This document shows, piece after piece, positions 13,801-27,028 of a DNA stretch of 64,000 nt. Source of the stretch: Phascolomyces articulosus. Its lineage: Eukaryota; Mucoromycota; Mucoromycetes; Mucorales; Lichtheimiaceae. The position numbers and the translations under genes were made by a program. Each line of letters opens with the position of its first letter. Positions within the stretch are counted from its first letter, which is position 1. The notes under the pieces were generated by a model. The model saw nothing but the letters and a program-made list of their open reading frames with translations. It was not told where the DNA came from and did no database searches. Location of the stretch: assembly GCA_025677815.1 (NCBI GenBank), contig JAIXMP010000012.1:62001-126000 (forward strand), written 5' to 3'.

Positions 13801-13995
13801 CTTGCTTTAATATTTTCAGTGGGTTTATTACGTCCACCTGCAGATGATTTAAGTGGGATTATGCAAACAGATCTTCAAAGTAAAGTCATTGAAGCGATTA
13901 TTCAACAAGTGGATTGGTTTTTTGAAAAAGATGATGAAGGGGAGGAAGAACAACAACAACAATTACAACAAGGGTATGAAGAACCCTTAGTATAA
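10841..13995 (+). CDS. SH3-WW-PH-RhoGAP protein (ARHGAP9/12/15/27-like)
   Basis: A GTPase-activating protein for Rho/Rac/Cdc42-type GTPases. Twelve exons fit: 10841-10950, 11075-11082, 11165-11236, 11367-11630, 11733-11995, 12071-12238, 12317-12535, 12637-12643, 12731-12964, 13063-13233, 13345-13470 and 13652-13995. Domains in order are as follows. SH3 has ALYDY-like AVWDYAAEGEFELSF, WWEGELEDEIGFFPANRIRL. A Gln/Asn-rich linker contains PQLPPRR, an SH3-ligand-like PxxP motif. WW is LPDGWQHAYDDQGAIYYF..HTGESRWDKP. PH starts around GKLSSWKIYYGVLSNGFLIL. RhoGAP carries the arginine finger in GIYRLSG, then LLKLYFRELKNPLM and NLALIFSVGLL. Two microexons (8 and 7 nt) are needed for the SH3 and the PH-GAP link to read through. 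Length is about 660 aa. Its divergent neighbour is a Rax2-like polarity protein with its own SH3 domain. Confidence 0.93.
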
Positions 13996-14234
13996 CTTAT
14001 ATATTTATATATATATAGAAATACACACATTCACACAAATTCACACATAGCATACCCGAACTATTATTATAATTATTACTACTACTACCACCACCACCTG
14101 CCCATAAAAAAACATCCTACTTGCTACTCCAAAATATAACAAATCCCTTTTTTTCTTGTACGATATAAGAGTAAAAAAAAATAACTATATATTTATATAT
14201 ATATATTTCTGAACTTCTATATATTATGATGGTT

Positions 14235-17200
14235 TTAAATGTTGCCTCGTTTTGCAAGATGAATATCTCGATAAATACATTCTACAGCCTTTTTCAATCC
14301 GTTTTCCTAAATGATTATTAAAAAAACACAGCATTCAAAAAAAAAAAATGAGGGAAGAACAAAAAAAAAAAAAAAAATTGGATCCAATGTTTTTTTAAAA
14401 CTTTACCTGCCGGATAGTCACTCCCAAAGCTTTCGCTTTACTTATGATCACCGAATTTTGAGTGATTTCTAAAAGTGCTTCTGATAATTTCTCTGTTGTC
14501 AATTTTGAAATACATACACCCACATTCAATTCCTCGATACGTTGACCCCAAAAACGTTGATCACCAAAAAATGGTTTAATGATGGTAGGTAAACCTGCTC
14601 GTAATCCAGCAGCTGTTGTTCCTGCACCTCCATGATGAACGACACCTTGGATTTGAGGGAAAAGCCAATCATGAGGGACTGAATCCAGATTAAGTATATT
14701 TGAATGATTTTCCAAGATATCGGATGCATTTTTATTTTCATTCTCTACTTGACGTTTGTCTTCTTGATGGTTTACACTTCGTGATGACCAACCTTTGCAA
14801 ACAATGGCACGCACATTGGCTTGTTCAACAGCTTCTACAATGATTTGACTCATTGCTTTTGGATCAGGAACAATGATGGATCCAAATCCAATATAAACGA
14901 TAGGACGTGTATCTTGTTGTCGATTTAAAAATTGTAATAAATGGTCACTAGGTGTCCAAGACGTATCTGGATTATCCAAAAACCAATAGCCAGTACAATG
15001 AATAAAATCGGGCCAATCTTTGGGAGGTGGAAGAACAGAAGGACTAAATGAATAAATATGTGGTACATTCCATAATTCAAGTTTTTCACGTGTAGTAGGT
15101 GGTAATTCGAGTGTTTTTCGTCGGAATCGATTGATGGCCTTTGATGTACCAGTCCAAAGTGCAATATCAATCATGACATATGTCATGTCGTTATAAAGGA
15201 GTCTTCCAGAGGTATAGTTTTGCATCGCAAATGGATGTGGGAATCGTGTTGTACGTGTCCATGGAAATGGCATTGATCTAAAATAGGGTATCTCTACATA
15301 ATATCAAAATAATTTGTTGATTAGAAACGGAGGGGAATACTGGATCTTATCATTCATTCACAAAAAAAAAAAAAAAAATTCCCAAGTTTACCTAATTTTT
15401 CTGCCATGTGTATACCCACCATAGCACTAGGACTTTCGATAAGTAAATCAGTGCCTTGACATGCTTCCCAAGCCGTTTCCAATAATTTATCAAACCAGGT
15501 ATAAAACTATATCATAGAATGCTGTCTATGTTAATATTTCTTTTGTCATTTTTTTTTGTAACAAGACATATTTTTTATATCAATTAAGACTCACAAATTT
15601 GGATCCATCCTTGACAAAAGAATATGAAAGAAATCCATTATCAATGCATAGTTTCTATATATAAAAAAATATAATTTATGATTAGATATAAAAAAAAAAT
15701 AGATTTACTTATTTGTTATGAATCTATAAGAACTCTATTTGGAGAGAGAGAGAGACGGTATTTACCATCAACTCGCCAGGATCACCACCAATAGAACGAA
15801 ATTCAAGATCATGACCTTCTACCCAAGTTTGATATTCACTATGGGATGCAATACGACATCGATGACCATCACGTTGTAATTGTTTGCATAATGCAATATA
15901 AGGCTGAACATCACCTCTGGATCCAATCGTTAAACAGGTTATATGCATGTTCATTTTTGGTAACGAAGGTTGTTGAAATGATTCAATCTTTGGAGAACTT
16001 GATAAAATGGGTGGTCCACCTAATAAATAAAATATTCCTTGTAAACAAAAATCTTTCTTTTTTTTTCCTATCTATTCACTTATTAAAATAATAATAATAA
16101 AATATTTACTATATTCCAATGGAGGCATCACATGTTCCGTAGACGTTGCCAAGATCTCACTCATTTTGATAGAACGAGGACGACCAGCTCTAAATATATA
16201 TTTTAAATAAAGATTCATTAATAGGATGTTTATTATTTATGGATGTTCAATCTACTTGTAAAAAAAAAAAATCACTTACAATTCTTCATCTGTTTTCTTT
16301 TCATTAATCAAAATATACAAAAGGGCATAACAAGCATCTCGAATATCTACAGATGAAAATTCAAGATAGATCTATCATACAATAGAATATGAATGAATTA
16401 TAACGTAAAAATATAAAGATCGATGATTCTATGATATATACCTCTTCCTGCATATCTTTAGCAACAAGACCTATACTATGAAGGAGATAATAACCTCGAC
16501 TTTTTAATCTTCGTACTGCATTAATATCAGCAATAGGAATCACCAACTAAATCAATTTTTTTAATAGATATCATTCCTCTTGTTAGAATAAAAGTTGTAG
16601 AAAAAAAATTGATGATTAATAAGAATGGATTCCATTTACCTTTTGACGTCCTGCAAGAACTTTGGAATAAAAACATATATAATTCAATGTATAGTAAAGG
16701 CGTCCATAATAAGGTAATGTTCTCCATAATGCTGAACTAAATGCTACAAAAAAAGTATAAATTATTATGTTGTTTTGTTCCCCAACATATACACAAAATA
16801 CATAAATGGACCCTTTATTTTTCATACCTCCAACCACTTTCTCAGAATCCCCTAACATGGGAAACGTTTTATGTAACTTATGTTCAGCTACTTTCTTTTG
16901 AGATTCATCATTATCACTTTCTTGAATATTTTTAGGTGGCATGGAAGTTTGAAGTAATATATCATGATATTGAGAATCAATCCATGCCGCTTGAAGTTGT
17001 TGTGATTGCTTAGTAGGGGATGATGGAATGTTATTGTTGTTGTTGTTATGATGATGATGGGTGGAAAATAATAAGTCATTTAAATCTGAATTAGAAGGTG
17101 TTCGTATATGTTTTTTCAATCCACCTCCAAAACTACTTGATCGAAAACGACCTGATTTTGTTCTTGTTGGAGAAGATAATAATGTATAATTGGTGGAAGG

Positions 17201-19681
17201 TGTTTCGATTTGATTGTTGTTATTTTCTGATGGAGAAGAAGGAGAGGTTGGTGTCTGTTGTTGTTGTGTGATGGATGATATATTGGGTGTTATAGATAAT
17301 CCTAACGTATGTCGAGCCATTTGTTTAATAGATGCTGTGGATGAACTTCTAAAGCGTCCCTTTTTCTTTGGAGCAGGATTTAATTTCGTTACATCATTGG
17401 TATCGAATCGTTGTTCTATCAATATAAACAATGTTTATTAGTTATAAAAAAAAAAGAACTACATATATATATATATATTACCTTTGGGTGATTGGGTTGT
17501 ATTATCAGTTGGGGATGGTAATGATAATTGGGGTGTTTCAGGTTGTTGAGGGGAATCAGATACAGGTGATGAAGGTGGTGACGATAACCATCCAAATGAC
17601 CAAGAATTACGTTGTTTTCGTTTATTATCCTCTGAATTCACCGATAATGTAACACTCATAGGTGTTTGTGGTATTTCATCTTTACGTATAGCATCTTCTG
17701 TTGTTGCAGTCGTTGTTGTTGTAGAAGAGCTAAATGTTGAACGTCGACTCGTTGATGAAGATTCTCCTTCATTATTGAGAAAAGGAACTTCTGTACTTTT
17801 TGTACGTCTATGTTTCTCTTTATTGTTACTATTGTTATAATAATTCGTAAATAATGAAGCAGGATTTGTTAATGCACCGATAAACATGGTTGCTGACATC
17901 CCAGAGGTATTATTAAACACATTATCTTGACTTGGGGATGATGTGCCTTCGATATTTTCCTCATCTTTATGATGATCTCCAAATCGTACACCTGGTACTT
18001 TTCTTTGTAAATTCCATAATTCCATGATTTGCTGATAAGCTTTGTCGATATCTGGAAAAAATGAAAAATAATACTAAAAAAAAAGTGATCATTAGATTGT
18101 CTCCATATATACGATTACATAGAACAACCTTTTTTTTGAGATTATTCTACAATTAATAAAAAAGAAGACAAACCTCATCATCCAAATTATCTAAATCATT
18201 CTTATGATTTAATTTAACACGAATATATTCAGCAAACTTGAAGGCAAATGTTCGATTGATTTTCACTATACGAGAGTATGGCAATACAATTCGAACACTA
18301 TTACCAGCATTACGAGCTACAAAGATAGCTCGTCTTAATTCATCCATCCTATCCCACCCCCCCCAAAAAAAAATAAGTATTTCCCTGTTCATTTTTTTTA
18401 ATACATTTTGACCTAAAAAGTAATAAAGAAGAAGAAACAAACCATTCTTTTTGAGAAACATCAGAATCAGCAGCCAATGTCCAATTGCGTTTTTCTCCTA
18501 CAATTCGAAATCCATATTTACGCGTTGATGAATCTTGTACATCCATGATATGTTTCAAATCAATACTTCCGATCGGTTCATATTTATCTTCAGCAGAATT
18601 GTACCATGCTAAGACATTATTTTTTAATTGGAAATAACTTCGTGTGGATAAAGGGGATGTACGATGCGCTTTTCTAAAGAGATATCCTGTCTTTTGCAAA
18701 TTATCCTAATAGATAGATACATGTGATATAAAAAAAAATCCCCCAATGATATGTGTGTGTGTTAAGATGACAACTGGCAAAGTAATTATGGTGCATTTCA
18801 AATTATAATTTGAACTAGGGAAGAAAAAAAAAGAGTTGTTACCAAATTACCTTTTTTCTAGGTAATGCAGCATAGAAACATAGACTCTTGTTAGTGATAT
18901 ATAACCATCCAGGAAGAGTCACTAATCTCAACAAGTAACATGGAAATTCTGTTTTGTTTACATTGTATCGACAAGTAAAGATGAGATACTTTATTTTATT
19001 TATTTTTTTGGCTCCCCAAGAGATTTGATATTTTATTCAATAGAACATTACCTGCAATAAGTCGTTCTTCTATTGAAAGACCAAATAATTGTTGAACTCG
19101 TTCAGCTGGATTCATTTCTTGGTCAGAAGAACAATGTTCATCTTCTTCGTCTCCGTCGTCGTTCTCGTCGTCTATTTTCTCTGAAAACTGTGTAATTGAT
19201 TTTCTAAAGTTACTTTTTTTTTGTTAGTAAAGTAACAAAGAAAAATATATACTTCTTGTAAAAATAAAGTTGAAAAGAGAGAATGAAAGGGGACAAAGAG
19301 AGAGAGAGAGAGAGAGAACTCGGAGAAGTAGGATGAAAATAGTTAAAAAAAAAAAAAAGTTTAAAGAAACATACTGCTTTTGATATGCAATCGTTGACTC
19401 AGCACATTCAATAGACATTTCTCGTTGTAAAGGAAAAGGTCGAAGTAGATAGTCAGGGTCTTGTGAAGTTTTATTTTTATTGTTCTTCTGTATGGTTCCT
19501 TGGCAATGAATTTGACTTGCCCCTTGGCAATGGTCGGCATCTTGGTATACTAATGGTGTTGTTATCACTTTGTCGTCACTTTGCACTATTTAATAACAAT
19601 GAAGAATGTTAGATTCAAAAAAAACACGTTTTTCCCGTTTTGTTTTTATTTTAATGTTGACGTACTTGATTGTGTTTCCAT
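14235..19681 (-). CDS. ATG26: Sterol 3-beta-glucosyltransferase, ATG26/UGT51 type
   Basis: This enzyme transfers glucose from UDP-glucose to ergosterol-type sterols at membranes; in some fungi it is needed for pexophagy. The start at 19681 (METQS, a short first exon of 16 nt) and the stop at 14235-14237 bound about a dozen exons. N-terminal acidic and low-complexity sequence precedes a GRAM domain ([21 protein letters not shown], near 18890-19100). A PH domain follows ([20 protein letters not shown], near 18350-18690), then a Ser/Asn-rich spacer (17000-18020) and a second GRAM ([18 protein letters not shown], near 16500). The glycosyltransferase begins at [20 protein letters not shown] (15940) and contains [17 protein letters not shown]. 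The UDP-sugar signature [20 protein letters not shown] is at about 14600, followed by [13 protein letters not shown]. This is the canonical ATG26 order, GRAM-PH-GRAM-GT. Confidence 0.93.
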
Positions 19682-21070
19682 GATAGAATTGTCATAGAGC
19701 TATCTACTTTTTGTCAGTCAACGTGTAAATTCATCCTTATCTTCCTTTTTTTTAAGGTATCACAGAGCTTCATTCGGACCGAAAGAACCGAAACAGTCAT
19801 TTTTCAGGTGATAATATATATTATGTATATTCGGATAGTGGATAAACTTTAAGAGTGATAAGCACCCTTGAGTTTATCCATTGAAACAAACCAGGATTTG
19901 TTTACCTGATAAATTTTAATTATGAAGCTTTTTTTTTATATTAAATTACAACGCGTTATAGGTCGTTTGCTAACTTATAGTTAATGATTATACATCAAGT
20001 AAGGATTTTTAATCCATCATTCTACCATTATAGGAATTACAATTGCATTTTCATCACCATCATCAATTTCATCATCATGACAATGTTACTACACATTAAA
20101 ATATTTCGTTGACATGATATAATCTGACACATGGTTTTTTTTGTTGCACAGTAATTTTCTATCACAAGATTTTTTTTAAACAAACTCCCTCCTCCCGCCT
20201 TCTTTTGTTCTGTCTTACAAGCGAATTTTTATAACTTTTTTAAGTAAAATAGAAAAAAAAAAAGAGCGACTAGTCCCTTTTCAGGTTTAATTTTTTTTTA
20301 CATTGCAAGATTTTTTATTAATGCATATTCAATATGCAGTTTATATGTATATATATATCAAAAAGTTTAGAAAAGAGTTTATCATTATTGTAAATATTTG
20401 AACAATAGGATGGGGGTGAATGGATCATCAGGTATTATTTGTTTATATTTACGCGTGCGCAGCAAATAATAGAATAGATGACTAAGTGTATGTACCATGA
20501 ATTTTATATCTTGTCAAGAGTAACACTTACCCGATGAGGTCAGTATAGCTGTTCAATTAAATACAGTATAGTAACAATCATTATGCGTTGCTATATATAA
20601 ATGATATATAATCTAGACCCCTCATAGAATATTTATCATGCGAATCCCCAACTACATATAACCCCTGTAATATATATATATATAAAGAAAGATTATTGAG
20701 TATATAATAATAATCACTTTGAACAAATGACACTGTCACGCTTTTCATAGTTTATTTGGACATCTATTAAATTCAATGAATCCACTCATCAATTCATGAA
20801 TAAACAGTTAGCACTACTGGTTGTGAAATAAAAATGTAAATAATAAAGGATTTATTGAATAATATAATAAGATGTAATATAAGAAAGTACTAAAATATAA
20901 AAATAATAAGAACAAGTGTGTGTGTTATCGCACAAGAAAAAAAAGATTATATCCTAAAAAGAAGAAGTAAATTAAGATATTTTCTTGTGCATTTAAACTA
21001 TACAGAAGAAAAGGAAACTTTACAAGATTATACAAGTAGATTTTAAGTAGATAGAATAATGGTTTTTTTT
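19682..21070. other. Intergenic region between ATG26 and the small membrane protein gene
   Basis: About 1.4 kb of AT-rich DNA with poly-T tracts and short TA repeats. No ORF over 60 codons looks protein-like and no tRNA is visible. The ATG26 promoter should lie at the left end. The right end is the 3' flank of the gene starting at 21676. Confidence 0.5.
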
Positions 21071-21676
21071 TTACCATCCTTGAGCAAAGGCAAGACCACC
21101 AATAGCAAGGGCAAGTCCATAAAAGATAGTACTATAGCCGAAACGAATGAAACGATTGGAATAGATAAGTTCACTGAAAGCAAACACAACAGTGAAAGCA
21201 AAATAACTATTATATACGTAGAAAATAGACATACATTTAGATTATTATGTTGGATGTACTTATATATTCATTCACTCACCCAATTCCATTCATTCCCCCC
21301 ATACCATTATTCCAATGTACTTTTAAAAAAAAGGTAGAATATATACTTACATCCAAGTAATAATCATGACAGCACGAGTGGAAGCATTACCAAAAGTATT
21401 CAACACCAAGACAGATAACAAGAGCAATGTATTTTCTTGTAAAACTCTGTAGAGATGAGCAACACGCGTTGCGAACCCTTCTGGTGCCGAAAGATTCAGT
21501 GCTGGTTTCTTTTCAGCTGTTTCAGGGTCTTCAGATGCCGTACTTGTCTTTTCAGCATCACCTACAAAATGACGTAAAAGATAGACAACACCCAAAAGAA
21601 CCCATTGAGTAAAGAAAGCAATCCAGGTCAAACGAACATTGCTGTCAGCAACGAAAAGAGAAAGATCCTTGTCCAT
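21071..21676 (-). CDS. Small multi-pass membrane protein, function unknown
   Basis: Two exons, 21351-21676 and 21071-21206, join in frame across TGGAT|GTAAG and TAG|TTATTTTGC to give 153 aa. I do not recognise the family. The N terminus is MDKDLSLFVADSNVRLTWIA. About four hydrophobic helices can be seen: AFFTQWVLLGVVYLLRHFV (residues 20-40), LLLLSVLVLNTF (about 80-95), WIYFAFTVVFAFSELIY and YSTIFYGLALAIGGLAFAQ near the C terminus. A charged loop rich in Glu, Lys and Ser/Thr (residues 40-60) separates helices 1 and 2. The gene sits alone, with AT-rich DNA on both sides. The clean splice and balanced amino-acid use argue that it is real. Organelle or plasma membrane placement cannot be told from the sequence. 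Confidence 0.75.
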
Positions 21677-24600
21677 GATGGTAATATAAAAAAGGTTGTT
21701 CTTTTCTTTGGGTGAAAAGGTAAAGTTAAGTTTGTTGATGTTGAAAAAAATGTTTGAGAAAATTGGATAGGTTTATATATCTTTTTTTTTTGCCTTTCTT
21801 CTTCTGTAAACAATCACTAAACTAATAACCATCTCTTTGGTACACGGATTAGTTTCGAGACAAATAATAAAAAGAAAACAACACGAAATTATCCGTCATC
21901 AAGGCAAAACGTTGCTCCGCTCATCACGTCACGATCCACTTGTCGATCGACATCTTGTATAGAATTAAACTTTTTAATACAAGCAAAAAAACTTTGTGTA
22001 AGGTTTACATGAACTTTCTTTCATAGACTCGTGATAATCTGGTTATCTATTTTGAGTGTTTGTACCATATCTATTCTATTCAAAAAAATGAAATGAATAG
22101 AAATATGAATGGATACGATAAAATACATGATCTATTGTCCACATACTCATTGATTTTTTTCTGTCACTATTTGATGATTCAAAATCTAAAAGGCTTTTTG
22201 TTATGCAAAATTCTTTGTACGACAATGGATCGGATATTCTATCATGAGATTTAACCGTGTATTTCTGAAAGAAAATATTTTAACCGGCATAAACAGGTGA
22301 TCCATTTTCCTGGTAAAATACAAAACAAAGAAAGAGATGTTCTTGTAAAAATATCAGATGATCGATCTCGGATACTGAATTCTTTTATCCAAAACAACAT
22401 TCCGAGGAATCGTTTGGGGAAACACATAATGACTCAACAACAATCCATACATATATACTACTTTGAATAGGTCTAATAAGAAGAGAGGACCCAGAACAAA
22501 AACAAATCTATCAAAAGAATGGCTGTACATTTAAAAGAAGAGGTACTTTATACTAAAAGGTGAGTAGGCGGATATCCAAAAAAAAAACCTTATTGAAAAT
22601 GAATTCCCAGCTGTCAAAAATTTCATGCTACACATATATATATATAAAAAAAGAAGCTCGTCGCAGCAAAATATTTTTGTATTTGATAGATAACCTACTA
22701 CTAATATAACCCATAATTAAGGCAACAATTGATTATAAATCAATGTTTTTTAAATGTACATTTCATCATTCATTAATAATTGTTGTAAATGATAACCATT
22801 TTTATTGATAAGACACCTCAGAAAAATGTATGTTAAGGGTATGTATAGTTGGACATTAGAAATAAACAAAAATGGATTACAATTCATCCGAACCGTAATG
22901 ATTACTAACCAATTACAAGTCATTCATCTTCTACAAGTCACTAGACTATTTACGAAAAAAAAAGAAACAATAGTTTCTCTTTGCTTCCTCAATGAGTGAT
23001 CGTGATATACGAATTGCCGGTCGGCACCAGTCCCCGATCTGTTATACACAAAAAATCGCGTGCAAATACCACACTTCGTTGGTGCCACAATAATCACTTT
23101 CTTTTTTCCATTGTTATTAGTGAGTGTTATTTACCTACATCATCTTGGCCTGAGTTTCTTCCATAAATTACTTGATGTAAGATTAATAATAGTTTCAATC
23201 AAAGATAAATTGTCTTTGATAATAGTGTTAATGTTGATATGAACTATTCTTGATTTGGTGGGGAAGGGGAAATCATTGTTTTTCTTGTCGTTATATGTCA
23301 CGTCGTTTTTATCATGATAACCATTGGTTTACTCTGAAGAGGAAAAAAAATATCACCGTAATGCATACACACAGACTAACCTGATTGTATATTTGATAAC
23401 GCATACTTCTACGAGCAACAAATACCCAATCATAAGGTTTAATAATTACGCGAAATAGATTATGTATAAAATAACAGTTATCAATGACAGATTATAATGT
23501 TGTTGTTGTCATCATTATATATCCATACGATTCTTGTTAATAAAAAGATTACTTTTTCTGAACCCTGACTCCCCTTATAATTTGTTCTGCAATCTCAGTT
23601 CTGAAAAAAAAAATTGGATTAAGATTAAAAGATCAATCTTACAATGAATAAACGATTGCGTGTTATTTTTTTTATTAAAGACTTTTAACATGAAGAAACT
23701 TCTGTGTTATTAATTTTAAAAAAAGACCAAGACAATATAAGACTTTTGAGTTTTATTATGATTTCTATTGTGTTTAAGTTCTAACTTGACTAATGGACGA
23801 GTGCTCGTAATGTTGTAAGACTTCTGCTCGGATCGTTTCTTGCTCGTTATTGGCTTGGCTTGCTTGTAAAAATCGTTCATGACAAAATAATAATAATAAT
23901 AATAATAATATCAGTCAAATGGCTCCATTTCACTCCATTTCCACCACCAGCACCACCTCCATTTCCACCTACCATTTCTTTCCATTTCCACCAGCTACCC
24001 AACAGCAACTTCCCACAGGCTAATAGCGAATTCATTACTTGAAAACAACCAGTGCAATACAGTGCTTCAACCTTCACCCCAAGGAATTCCTAGAGGATCT
24101 CTGCGTCCACACTGAATGCAGCTGGCCTAATCGAGCAACAAATCCTACATTTCACGATAAGAAGCTGCTTGTAAAGAGGGGGGAGGGAAATGTCCGCACT
24201 CTGTAACTTTTTTAAAACACAGCTGTCAATGGCCCATAATGCACAATACAAAATTAACATAAGAGTGCTCATAATACCTTCAAAACGAAATAAGCATATA
24301 CTTTATCGTTTATACAATTTATTATATATAACCTTTTTATACGTATTGCTCAATATATTTTATTTAGTCATATTATCATTATTATTATTACCTATAATAT
24401 ACAAGCTTCTCTACAAAAACTAAAAAAAATATTCTGTTCTATCTATTTCCAGGCTTTTGACACACATTTTACATATACAATATATGGTTTATCATTTCTA
24501 CAACGTATTTCCATTAGCTACATTCTTAAATTCTTATTTTTTACAATAATAATTTTGAAGCCATGGCCCCTTTTTTTGATAGAATGAGTTTTCGATGCAT

Positions 24601-27028
24601 GAAAATTTAAGGCAATCAACGAGTGATTTATGTCTATATACATACTGTGGCATATCTACGTATCCACACTTCTTCTCACATATATAATCACCGATACTAC
24701 TACATCGCGTTATTACAAATAAATAAATAATAATATAAATAAATAATATCGGTTGGCTCACATAATCCTCATCCCAATAGTAATACAATAATAATACAAT
24801 ACGTAATAATACAATAACATAATAATGTAATAATGATCCTGTAATATATATCCGTTATATCAAACAAATGTAATAATAATAAACTACCATCATCAACGAT
24901 TAAGTGGCATGGATAAGAAAACATATTAATACTGTACTTGTAAAACTGGAATATAATTATCTTTATCTTTACTTTGATAATCATCTTTATTATCATAATA
25001 AATCTATATCGATTCTCACAAGACTTCTTCTGTTTCTATCTCTCTTTGTCATTACATCTATCTTAATCTTTATCCATACCACAAAAGTAATTATATAATA
25101 ACCGAGAATTCGTATGAGATGCATATATAGGATATACAACAGTGGTTTTTTTGATGAATAAACAGACCCAATTGACTAAAATGGTAATCCCCTTGTCAAA
25201 GCAACATTATAGGTCATTTGATCCTGTATCTATTTAAATATATAGCCAGTGTCTAACCTCATACACATCGCATATCTCCTCCTCTTTCAAATCGTCAAGA
25301 AGGGCCAATAATACAATCATTATTTAGAAATGAGTTTAAATATATACTTTATTTTTATATATGATTTGATTTTTATGCAATAAATAAAGGAAAAAAAAAG
25401 TAACTGAAACTGTTGATGCAAATACCTACACAAGTCACCATCCAGGTTCGTTGTCCTTATCCTGTCATTCTTTCTTGATCCATATTCCCACACCATTGGG
25501 TCGAACAACACTCCTCAAAAAATAAATAAATTAAAAAAGCCATGATAACACATGCCTTGTTCCATTATCATCACCATCATCACCCTCCAATCCATATTCG
25601 ATCCATTATCCTTTTTCCTCTTTCCAATATAAATAAATATAACCGTCATACCTGTTCGGGAAAGCCATAAGAAAGGAAAATATTTGATTAGCATCATGCA
25701 TCTAATTGAACACATCCGGTTTCGAATGGCAGCATTTTTTTCCTTACATGAGCCCCTTTCGATGATCGAAAAATTGTGTCTCCGTACCATTGTTATCATC
25801 ACCATTTTCATCATGATAATGCTATTGATTGACTGTAAGTTTTCATCCAATTCATCCGGTTGACCCCTGGTATTGCCATGTTTCTCCATATTTACTGTAA
25901 CATCTACATAAAATCATGGTCCTTATACACACGTATTGGAATGATCATGCTTGAAGGTCGAGTGATGCACATTGTAATATGCTAGCATGAGGCCAGAATT
26001 GTTGTTGTTTTTCGCGAATGCTGTTCACTTGATAGTCTAGACCGATAAAAAAAAAGATGAGTCATTTTCCATGGATACTATGAAAACTGTTTCATCCTGT
26101 TACAAATAGAAAAAAAAGGATTCCGACTTTGAAAGAAAGAAAAAGATATATAGTTATATACCCAAAAGTTGATAGCCCAAATTGCAAGTGGATTAGGCTC
26201 CCTACGATAATGATGACACGTCCCAGTGTTAGTTGACAAAAGTGAAGATTGAGATGACCAAGTCTCTTTTGAATCGGTTGTCAAGTTTGGTCAAGAAAAA
26301 AAAGATATTACGCGTGTATATTTGCTATCGCAACAGGATATTTGGTTCCGTAACAGGACAAGTGGAAGGGTATCAACTGAATAGATGGTCATGACATGGA
26401 TTGGATTGTATCGTATCGAACGAATGGGAATTGAATCAAGGTTAAGTAATGACCGTGTGTATATTTATGTATGTATGTATGTATCAAAGAGAGTTTATAT
26501 GCAAAAAGAAAGAAAAGAGTGAGTGGTGTGTGTACCTACTTTTGTACGTCTAAATGATATCATGCGTGTCGGCGTTTCAATGTACGAAGGACCCACAATG
26601 ATTTAATCAAATAATAAAATGATGATCACATAGTAGTCATTATCATTTATATATATATAACAAAATATTATTCAGATGATAAATCCATTAAGAATGCAAA
26701 AGAATAATGATAAATCGCTGTTACGTAATCTTGTGTGTTTTGCTTGTGTATGTTTTTGCAACCCAATCAATAATATAATGAAGCATAGGAAAAAATACCA
26801 CCGTGAAAAACCCCCCTTCACGGTGTTTTTTTTCTTTCATACTATGCCCATATGCTTGTATATAATATACATTTGACGTTATTAATAATAAAAGATCATG
26901 TTTCTTTGTTCCGTTCTTCCACCTTCCAATTATTAGTAACAAGTAACAAGACTAAGAAAATTACACTGAACTATACAAATTTCATTATTATTATCACAAA
27001 TGAAAAAGAGACGATTATTTTCTTAAGA
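21677..27028. other. Gene-poor AT-rich island, left part
   Basis: More than 5 kb without a convincing gene. All ORFs are short and hydrophobic or low in complexity, as expected from AT-rich DNA. Visible structure includes an 8-bp hairpin ATCAAAGA/TCTTTGAT near 23200, (AAT)n at 23886-23910, a CCATTTC-rich imperfect repeat on the plus strand at 23925-24000, ATT/AAT-rich satellite-like stretches at 24360-24400 and 24720-24850, a (TATG)n tract near 26465-26485 and a strong hairpin at 26799-26825. A 54-codon minus-strand ORF (23719-23881) starting MNDFYKQAKP has no support beyond being open. Confidence 0.5.
26799..26825. repeat. Perfect 9-bp hairpin with C6 loop, flanked by A and T runs
   Basis: CACCGTGAA, then AAACCCCCC, then TTCACGGTG: a perfect 9-bp stem with a 9-nt loop, preceded by AAAAAAT and followed by a run of eight T. 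It looks like a bacterial intrinsic terminator but lies in fungal non-coding DNA, so that role is unlikely. It may be the centre of a small inverted-repeat element. Confidence 0.6.

Noticed and set aside
23719..23881. 54-codon minus ORF starting MNDFYKQAKP
   Set aside because: Short, unsupported, and an alternative frame over the same DNA looks equally protein-like.
25515..25889. 124-codon minus ORF rich in Met and Ile
   Set aside because: Composition follows AT-rich DNA (ATC/ATG runs); no domain, no splice partners.
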